Positions 55,561-64,000 of a DNA stretch of 64,000 nucleotides are shown piece by piece. How positions within the stretch are numbered: position 1 is the stretch's first letter; every line of letters starts with the position of its first letter. Below the pieces are notes generated by a model. It saw nothing but the letters and a program-made list of their open reading frames with translations. It made no database searches and was not told where the DNA came from. This DNA is from Posidonia oceanica. Lineage: Eukaryota > Streptophyta > Magnoliopsida > Alismatales > Posidoniaceae. The stretch covers positions 31,305,001-31,369,000 of the forward strand of contig JAZBRS010000023.1 in the NCBI GenBank assembly GCA_037176725.1. The letters are read 5' to 3'. The position numbers and the translations under genes were made by a program.

Positions 55561-58500
55561 GTGGTCGGCACAACTTCAAATAAGGTACGTTGCTTTTATG
55601 AGCTTGTCATGGGGAAATCCTTTTCCTTTTGGCTTCAGTGCCTCAAAGCTCGGGTAAACTCTCGGGGAGGTTTGGTTCTTGTGCAACCACCTCTCCGGAA
55701 GGTAGATCATTCCTTTTTATCCAGCCCCATATCTCTTCCTAGGGCTTCTCTTTTCTCCTCCTCCTCCTCTCCTTCTTCTGCGAAAGGTTCTCCTCCCTCT
55801 TTGGACAGAGTTCAACCCTATGGTGAGGTCCCTGGCTCATGCTCCTCCTCCATGACCAGGGATAGTGGTGGATCTGTTAATATGGATTTTGTTTCCAAAA
55901 AGTGCCACACTCTCCTCCCTTATCCCCCCTCTCCTCAAGGGTCTGCCTCTATGTCTCATCTGCTTAGTTCCATCAGCTTGGTGGCGGATGGATTGGGTGA
56001 CCTAAGTGGCTAGGAGGAAGATACAGACAATGATTTTATACTTGCTATGCATACCTGTATCTCTGGGTCCGATGAGTGTTCTTCTTCTCTAGCTAGGGAT
56101 GATCGGATGATTTCAAAGTCCTACACAAGATACACTGGTTCTCTTGGATGTGTACAGTCTTTGTCGGCTAGAAACCCCAAAATCGGTCGACGTTGATGGC
56201 GATATTCCCCCTCCAGTGATTTCTCAGCCTTGGCCGAACCCCTGTACTGTCGGCAATAGGGTGCATATGTCGTCGCCGGAAAATCAGCTAGCATTAATTA
56301 ATCCTGTATCATTAGGCGAGATTGACGTCATTAATTCGACGTTTAAGGAAATCTTGGGTCCCCAAACCTCTATTATGCATAATGTTTTTAATTATACATC
56401 TTTTAATATTGTCATTACTCAGAATAAGGAGTATCTTAATTTGCTTAGCAAGGATAAGCGAGGTCTTGATATGTCTGAGTGCGTATTTATGACACCCTCG
56501 CCCCGAGGAATGTCCAGCGATTCGGATCCTTCCGTTTCTGACGCCTCGATTGCCTTGTCGCGTGATTCAATGGCTAATCCTTACTTCACCTCATATAATG
56601 ATGAAATTACGGGATTAAATCATTCTAAACCTATTCATTTACCTATTGTTAACCTGGCGGCATTTAAGGCTCTGACGCCTTCTGACAATGAGCGGACTTT
56701 CTTCGCTTCTCTCTGTGCCAACCTTTTGCCTTCCCACCACCTCAACCAATTCTCATGACATAATTTATATGGGTAACTTCATTCTGGCTGTCGACCAGTC
56801 ACTCCCAAGGATATCGCAATAGATGCTAAAAAATTTTAGACTGACGAAAATGGCTCATGCGTTCCTTTTGGCTCTCGTTATCTCCCGTTAGTGTCTCCCT
56901 CACCAAAATACCATCCCTCGACGTTGAATGGAGCCTGCTCTTCTCCCAACCCTCACTTTGTCATCTCTGGATCACAGTGCTCTCGTCTCTGGCGACTGGT
57001 TGCAAGTCATGAGGAGGAAGAGAGAGAATCATCCTGGACCTCTTCACTTGTTCTATGCCAGGAGAGGTAAGTGCTTTAAATGTGGATTGTTGGGACATTA
57101 TAAGAATCGTTGTCGGTTTAATGGCTTGTGCTTTAAATGTAAGTCTCCTTATCACTCTGCGGCCATCTACAGATTCTTTTCTAAGATACCTGTGAAGCGG
57201 AAGTTTGTGGTCAAAGCTCAACTAACCCCTGCTTCATTTATGGCTGGCCTAACCCCACAATATCCTATTGTTATTCCCCCATCAGACGAAACATATGACC
57301 AGTTGGAGTTTCTCTCCTCTTGTGCCTTAGCATCCACTCACAACTCTTATATGGGAAAAGAAGAATTAGCAACTCAGCTGGCTTGCCACTGGACCCATTC
57401 TTCTGAATGGGAAATCATCGACCTCTCTAGTGGGAAATTTTTAGTTAAGTTCCCTTCCCAAGCTTTTAGAGACGAGGCACTCAACTCCTCTGGTAACGTC
57501 CTTCCGAACATTCTGGTTTCTTTGTCTCCCTGGTCCATTCATGCAAACTCTATCTATACCCTTAGTGATGAAGGTCTTTGGATACGTTTAGAAGGAATCC
57601 CGCAGCACCTTTAGAGTGTAAATCTATTCTATAGAATGATTGCAGACTTTGTTGAACTTCTGGAAGTAGATTTTAGCCATGACAATGCCCGTTACCTTGG
57701 TTTTATCCGGCTCAAAGTCCATTTACATCTGGGTAAGGACCTCCCTGGCCTTTGTTATTTTTCTTATGCTAGAGATGTTTATCCCATCAGGTTTGCCAAG
57801 GTCTGGGACATTTGTTCTTTCTCTACTTCTTCCTGGGGTACTCAATCTGGCCATTTCTCAATGGGATCTTTCTCTGCAAGAGGTCCACGCAAATCCTATA
57901 GGAGATTTCATAAAGGAAATCAGGATAAGAGAGTGGGATATAATGGTCGAGGTGTTAACAATGGAAATAATATTTGGACTAGGTTTGCTTATGGGTATGG
58001 GTGTGGGGGGCGTGCTCCCAGACATGCTTACCCTGCGCGACGGCCTCCCCCCCCTTAGTCTATAGATCCAGGCCTTCTCCCCCGACCTTGGCCTAAGAAC
58101 TCTGTACCCAATGCCACAGATTATAGACCAAACCTAGCGACACCGAGACCCCCTGTGGCTAAACAACTCGAAAAAGGAGCTTCTCTATTTGACTTGGCGG
58201 TCACTCTTAAGCCTCCCTCAAACCCTAACACTGAGAACATCAACCAATCTCAGCCTGAACAATGTGATACCTGATCTTCTCCATTGGGGAAACAAGCTGT
58301 GCATAGTGAATGCCAACCGAAATCCTCATCTAAGAGTTCTGGGACTACTGATGCTAAGATTGGAAAATTCAAGAAGTCTCAGCTTAAAGTTCTTCTTGCT
58401 ACTATAAATGACATTGATAGTGAGGAGTCGGGGGATGAATTTGATGCCAAGGTCTTTGCTCCCTCTCAGTGCATTAACTCTCAGGCATCAGCAGGTAACA

Positions 58501-58766
58501 ATTCACCTATCTCATCGCAACCTCGTTTATATGACTCAAGGCCTATAGTCTCTAGCTCTGATTCTAAATCCCCTTCTAATATCGTATCTTCTTCCAAATC
58601 CTCATGTTCAAATTCTGATAAGGAAGATTTTGCAAATGACATTTTAATGTGGGATTCGTATTCTGATTTTTCATATTTTTGTGCTAAAATTGGCTTTAAC
58701 TTTTATAGCATTGAAGAGGCTAAGGTATTTTTTGATTATGTTCGTGCTCAACATAACTTGCCATGA
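55561..58766 (+). pseudogene. LINE ORF1 (Gag-like RNA-binding protein)
   Basis: Frame pieces at 55561-56013, 56144-56758, 56928-57614, 57636-58058 and 58284-58766. Two CCHC-type knuckles are read at about 57066-57180 (CFKCGLLGHYKNRC and CFKCKSPYHSAAIY, the last ligand lost to Tyr). They are followed, not preceded, by a DUF4283-like segment (LATQLACHWTHSSEWEI, FLVKFPSQAFRDEAL, LWIRLEGIPQHL). A Ser/Asp-rich C-terminus ends at 58766. Stops at 56012, 56756, 57612 and 58060-58275 and frameshifts disable it. ORF1 would coat the LINE RNA. Confidence 0.75.
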
Positions 58767-58835
58767 GTTGATTTAGACAATATCAATGCTTGTGATGAGC
58801 AGATGCTTGCTTTGAAATTTTAATAGATTTCTTTA

Positions 58836-61800
58836 TGATTATTCTTGCATAGAATATTAGAGGGTTGGGTAGTAGTAAAAAGCGTAGAGAAATAAGAAAT
58901 CTAGTGCGTCGCTATAAGAGTAATTTTCTTATTGTTTGTGAGATAAAGACATATACTCTCAATCTCTTCTTAGATAAGTTGGAGGAGGCCAACTGTCATG
59001 TTGGGAATTTTTGCCCTCAAGGTGCCTCTGGAGGTATATTGATGGGCTGGGATGCCTCAATGGCCTCTAAAATAGATGTCATTCATGGAACTCACTCACT
59101 GTCTATAAAATTTAGGAATCATGTTGATTCCTTTGAGTGGTGGCTCATTGAGGTGTATGGACCATGTTTACCACCTCAAAAAAATTTATTCCTAGATGAA
59201 CTTAGATTATTACAGTTACAAGTAGGTGACAGTTGGGTCATTGAGGGAGACTTTAATATCATTACATTTTCTCATGAAAAATCAAATAGATCTGCTGTCA
59301 CCTCAATTATGACATAGTTTAATAATTTCATTGTCAGTTTTAGTCTTATTGACTTATCACCCACAAATTATTCCTTCACCTGATCAAATTTCCTGGAAAA
59401 TGCAATCCTGGCAAAGTTGGATCGATTTCTAGTATCCCCTAGTTGGGAATCCCATTTCCCCAACTCTACTTGTTCTGGGAAGGCTAGGCTAATTTCAGAC
59501 CATATCCCCATTTGTATTGACACTAAACCACCTAGGTGGGGACCATTCCCTTTCAGATTTTTCAGATCCTAGACACTATCTGGAGGATTTGACAGTTTAA
59601 TTCAAGACTATTGGGATACATACAAAGCTAATGCAGATCCTATTGCTAAACTTTCTTATAAAGTTAAAGTAGTAAAATGGTCAATTAAGAATTGGCTCCT
59701 CCAACATAGAGATGATCACTACACTAGATTGAAGGAAATTGAGGACATGATGTTTACATTGGATGTCTAAGCTGAATCCTGCCCCCTTTCCATTGGAGAA
59801 TGGACTCAGAAACAAGCCTTGAGAAAAGAATACTTTAATATTCTCATTGAGTAGGAAATCTATTGGAAACAACGCTCTTGTTTTCAATGGCAGGAAAAGG
59901 GCAAAGTTTATTACTTCTTTGCTCATCAATGGAACATAGTCTGATTCTCCTTCCTTAATATGCAATGCTATTAAAAAAACACTTCTATGACCTTTTCAAT
60001 AGACCTTAGACCCCCAGATTGACTCTAAACTGGGATCTCCTCTTACCAAGTAAGATTCCTCAGCCTCTAGTCCTTGAATCTCCATTCTCTAAAGAAGAAA
60101 TCAAAAGTAATGCCTTTTCTCTTCTTGGAGATAAGTCCCCGGGCCCTAACGGTTTCCCCTTCTATTTCTATCACCATTATTGGCATATTTTGAAGGGGGG
60201 CCTGCTGAATTTCTTTCAATTTTTTTATCAGGCAAACAACACTGATGCTTTGTTAAGCATCAATCAAACATTTATAGCGCTCATTCCTAAAAAATATTAG
60301 ACTGAGAAAATCTAAGATTTTAGGCCTATTAGCCTATTAAATAACAATTACAAAATTATTTCTAAATCCCTTGCTTCTAAGCTTAGTCCTATGCTTAATT
60401 CCTTATTAGATGATTCTCATAGTGCCATTTTGCCTGGCCGCAATATTATTGATTGTTTTCTAGTGGCACAGGAAACACTCCATTTCTTACACTCTTCTAA
60501 AACATCTGGAATAATGCTTAAATTGAATTTTGAGAAGGCTTTTGACAATGTTAACTGGAAATTTTTACTGAATGCTCTTCAAGGTTTTGGTTTTGGAGAT
60601 AGATGACTTACCTGGATGAAAATGTGTATATCTACAGTAAAATTCTCTATTCTAGTCAATGGGCCTCTTAAAGGTTTCTTTGGAGCTACAAATGGACTTA
60701 GGCAAGGTGACCCACTATCTCCTTTATTATTTATAATAGTTACTCATGTACTTAATAGAATGCTTTCTCTTGGGAAGGAGAATAAATTGATTGAAGGAAT
60801 CTAATTTCTCCACTATGGTCCTGAAATTTTGAACATCCAATATGCTGATGACACCCTATTCTTTCTTACACCATCTGATAGCTGTATTATTAATCTTAAA
60901 AGGATCCTTTGCTATTTTCAAGCTTATTCTGGACTGAAAATTAACTTCAGCAAATCCTCTCTAGCTGGCATTGGAATTTCAGATCTTCTAGTTGATAGAT
61001 ATAGTGTTATGTTGGGGTGCTCTAATTCCCCCCTCCCTATCTCATATCTAGGCCTCTCCCTATATTTTAAGAAAGCCTCCTTCAATGACTAGGCCCTAGT
61101 CATAGATAAAATTATGGGTAAACTTGAATCTTGGAAATCTAAATACCTTTCCATTGGGGGAAGGCTCACCCTTCTAAATTTGATGCTATCAGCTATTCCA
61201 ACCTATTATCTATTTGTTCTTCATTTACCTGCCAAGGTAGAGAAGGAAATCGACAAATTAGGAGAAGATTCCTTTGGTCCACAAATTCTACTACTAGCAA
61301 AGGCATGCCCCTTGCTAAATGGCAATGTTTTTGTAGAAAAAAGGATCAGATTGGATTGGGAGTCATAAATATTAGAAACTTCAGTGTAGCTCTCAAGTGT
61401 AAGCTACTTTGGTAGCTTATGGGTAATAGCAAAGGATTTAAGTGGCCCACTCTTATAAAGAGTAGATATTTCTATCTTAACAACTATGGGGCTTTATTGA
61501 ATATATCCTCTACAAACTCCTCACCTTTCTGGAAGGAACTCAAGTCATGCTATCCTGTGATCAACACCTTTACTAGATTCTTGGCCAATAATGGTAAGAA
61601 AATCTTGTTCTGGGAAAATAAGTGGTCTGCCAATACTACTTAAAATTTGTTTTCTCTGATTTGTTTTTGCTGGCTAAGAACAAAAAAATTTCACTCGACA
61701 AAATGCTACTTTCATTTCTAAGCAGAGGTGAGGAAGCTTTTAATAGCAGGATGTTTGATATTGCACAAAATTTAAGTTCCCAATTTCAGAAGCTGTATGA

Positions 61801-62536
61801 CATTTTGAATTCTATCTCTTTATCAGATGAAGAGGACTCTATTTACTGGACCCTTACAGCAAATGAAATTTTTTCTGTCCAAAGCTGCTATAACATTTTA
61901 AATGATGGAGGACTTAGGTCAATGTATAAATTATCCATTTGGAAATGTAATGCACCCTTTAAAGTTAAAATTTTTGCTTGGTTGGTGCGGTTGGTGCTCC
62001 ATGATAAAATTCTGTCCAGATCTAACTTAGCAAAAAGAGGCTGGCAGAGACCACTCCATTGTGATATTTGTGGAGCACATGAAGAATCTACCTTGCATAT
62101 TTTCCTACATTGCTCTATATCTAAATGCATATGGGAATTTTTACTAGTTGATGCTCCAGATCTTCTATACAGCATCAATATTTCAGAAATTTTTTCATTA
62201 TACTCTGCTCTTAAATTTAACATTAGTCGACAATGTTGGAATACCTTTTTGCTTGCTGCATTATGGTGTTTGTGGTTAAACAAAAATGAAGTTGTATTTA
62301 GGAGCTTGGGTAGAAATATTTCCTCAGTATTTCATAATATCTTATCTCTAACTGCTTATTGGACAGATAACACTCTTGCTGGACAGGGACCTGATCAAGC
62401 TTCTATCCCAAGTACTTTGAGGCAGATTAAGATTGATTGGGATAATGCTATTCCAGTTATGGATTCTCTACCTGCTATTCCAGTTGCCTCGGTCTCGCCC
62501 ACTGGTGTTCCCAGCTCCTTAAATACTGCTACATAG
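58836..62536 (+). pseudogene. LINE ORF2 (endonuclease, reverse transcriptase, zf-RVT)
   Basis: Starts MIILA then TAG where the family has WN-I-RG (Trp to stop). The endonuclease region keeps CEIKT, IEGDFNII and LISDHIPI, catalytic residues of AP-type nucleases. The RT region runs about 60020-61090 with LGDKSPGPNGFP, FRPISLLNNNYKIISK, NGLRQGDPLSPLLF and the intact box YADD at 60841-60852. The connection LSIGGRLTLLN is followed by a zf-RVT region around 61850-62130 (CDICGAHEESTLHIFLHC). At least ten stops are seen, among them 59318, 59380, 59768, 60298, 60604, 60802, 61090, 61366 and 61641. It nicks target DNA and reverse-transcribes LINE RNA in the active form. Confidence 0.85.
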
Positions 62537-62855
62537 GGCTCTTAGTTTAAATTGCCTGGTGTCAAGCTCATTTTGGAAAACTCTTACCTGGAGCTTGTTG
62601 TATTTTTGTCCTAGCTACTTCTGGTTAGCCTTTAAGCCCTGTCTAAGTGCTAGATCTTTTTTGTAAACTATTGTCTCCTTATATTCCTGGAGATTAGACT
62701 CTATGTACTTTTATTTACTTGGTGGTGGCACCTATAGTCAAGTATTGACTTTATTTTAATATAACCATTACCGTTTACAAAAATGTTTGGTTGTGAAAGA
62801 AAATGATAAAGGTTTAGCCAGAATTATAACCTATATACCTAAAGATGGATTTACA

Positions 62856-63264
62856 GGGATACCATCTAAAGTAATCAAAAAGACGCAAATACCATCTAAA
62901 TTTTCAAAAATCCATGTATACCATTGGTCCCTCCTTTTTTTTTATACATAAGCCGTCAAGTTGAGTTTTGAGTTGAAGTTAACGAAACATTTCATGATGT
63001 CGTTAACTTTTAAATCCTTTTCTCATTTCTACCCTCCCAGTAACAATCATCTCTTCCTTTCTTTATTTCATTTTAAGAAGTCAGGGTCATGCTAGTCTTT
63101 TTGCACACTTGGATTGACTTTTTAACTAGTCCAAGTTAGTTTTTAACCCACCATATGACGATGATGGCATACGTGTACAAAAAGAATAAAAACCAATGGT
63201 ATACATAGATTTTCAAAAATTTGGATGGTTTTTGCATATTGTTCTTTGATTTAGATAATAATCC
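62856..63264. mobile_element. MITE with 70-bp inverted repeats
   Basis: The left arm (62856-62928) and the inverted right arm (63192-63264) match over about 70 bp, sharing AAATCCATGTATACCATTGGT/AAATCTATGTATACC words and CATCTAAATTTT/CATCCAAATTTT. The middle is non-coding. No clear target duplication was found, so the superfamily is uncertain. Confidence 0.6.
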
Positions 63265-63334
63265 TATAATTCTCTTTGTACCTAAATCAAGTGACCGAGT
63301 TAATTAGTACATTATGATTTCATAATCTTGACCA

Positions 63335-63475
63335 GTGTGATCATACTGGTGTCAACAACTAACACCAAAAAAAAGTAAGTAAAGTTAAGTTGGGTAATTC
63401 ATTTTGTGGTTGTGAAAGAAAATGATAAAGGTTTAGCCAGAACTAAAACCTATATACCAAAATCCAAAGTTCAAA
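63335..63475. repeat. Uninterrupted copy of the LINE insertion-site sequence
   Basis: Contains GTGTCAACAACTAACACC, AGTTAAGTTGGGTAATTC and GGTTGTGAAAGAAAATGATA in a row. The same order is found split by the LINE at 55363-55439 and 62781-62830. Confidence 0.75.
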
Positions 63476-64000
63476 ATTTCTAGCCTATCAAACATGCAAA
63501 TCAAGTGAAGTAGCTCAATTGGTCACTTGGGGTATGCTTTATACTGATATCCCAAGTTTGAGTCCTCTTGGAATTAAACTTGGAATTATTGTTTTTTGTA
63601 TGGTTATACACCTAGATTTACATAGTTGGTGACAAGTGAAAAATCCGTGCGATGCACGATGAATTACTTTATTAGGAATTATAATGTAAAAAATAAGAAT
63701 TCGAAAATAGAATAAAGGATTTTTTTAAATTAGTGTCTATCGAAAAGTTGACTTGATGTACTTAAATTCCATCGAGATTAAGAAATAAGGTAGAATAGAT
63801 ATTTTATTTCTCTCGTTTAAGTTTGATTGCAAAATTTGTTTTTGTCAAGTACTTTCTCTCACATGTTTTTTTATTATTAAGGAAGTTGCAAATCAAAGTT
63901 AAATAAGAAAACATCTACAATGAAATGTATATTCAAAAAGAGAAAAAGGTGGAATAAAATCTTAGATATAAAGAGAAAATAGTGGTTCACATTTGAAATT
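63476..64000. other. Unassigned AT-rich sequence
   Basis: No gene or repeat recognised. The word GTGAAAAATCCGTGCGATGC near 63628-63650 may be part of a repeat but has no partner here. Confidence 0.4.

Larger units (their letters stand above)
55440..62780 (+). mobile_element. Near full-length L1-type LINE with ORF1 and ORF2, inactive
   Basis: A 7.3-kb element with a CT-rich 5' UTR (CTCTCTCTAAGCGCTCTCTC), ORF1 with zinc knuckles, ORF2 with endonuclease, RT and zf-RVT regions, and a 3' UTR ending near TAACCATTACCGTTTAC. Both flanks continue a sequence that occurs uninterrupted at 63335-63475, which marks the borders. Many stops and frameshifts show it is old. No poly-A tail of normal length remains. 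Confidence 0.85.

Overview
This window is nuclear DNA of a flowering plant. It has intron-split genes with plant-type products (a plastid-type beta-carbonic anhydrase and a bHLH transcription factor), and about three quarters of it is transposable elements of plant-specific lineages. I cannot name the species. No rRNA, tRNA, CRISPR array or operon-like layout was seen.

Layout. 1-2735 is unassigned. 2736-4626 is a 5'-truncated, decayed LINE. 4859-7163 holds small non-autonomous DNA elements, including a 706-bp hAT with 8-bp target duplication and a Tourist-like MITE. 8374-10286 and 10428-12882 are two PIF/Harbinger elements placed tail to tail. The first carries a chimeric reading frame in which a fragment resembling a plant plastid lipase (class 3 lipase, PLIP type) runs in frame into the C-terminal end of the Harbinger nuclease.

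13299-45403 is one interrupted hAT transposon (hAT-1) swollen to 32 kb by nested insertions, and most layers can be resolved by target-site duplications. hAT-1 (8-bp TSD) contains LTR unit A (14462-23055, TSD tcatc), which contains a non-autonomous Athila-like retrotransposon C (16122-22246, TSD ctacc). hAT-1 also contains LTR unit B (24309-44850, TSD gaagt). B contains a chromodomain-bearing Ty3/gypsy element E (25820-40990, 3' LTR truncated), which is itself split inside integrase by a second Athila-like element D (31897-38585, TSD ctttt). B also holds a second hAT copy (hAT-2, 40991-43642) whose 3' end was lost together with the end of E. Units A and B have TG...CA ends but no second LTR or pol genes, so I read them as solo LTRs. 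They carry arrays of an unusual dyad, TTGGACGCTG...CAGCGTCCAA, on a repeat of about 225 bp.

45412-46830 is unassigned. 47399-52346 is a complete nine-exon beta-carbonic anhydrase gene (301 aa, + strand) with one GC-AG intron. 53073-53998 is a two-exon bHLH gene (251 aa, - strand); the two genes converge. 55440-62780 is a nearly full-length but heavily mutated LINE, followed by a MITE and unassigned sequence.

The only genes that look functional are the carbonic anhydrase and the bHLH factor. The PIF/lipase chimera could be expressed, since it has a TATA box, a leader and a plausible intron. The transposon proteins all carry stops or truncations.
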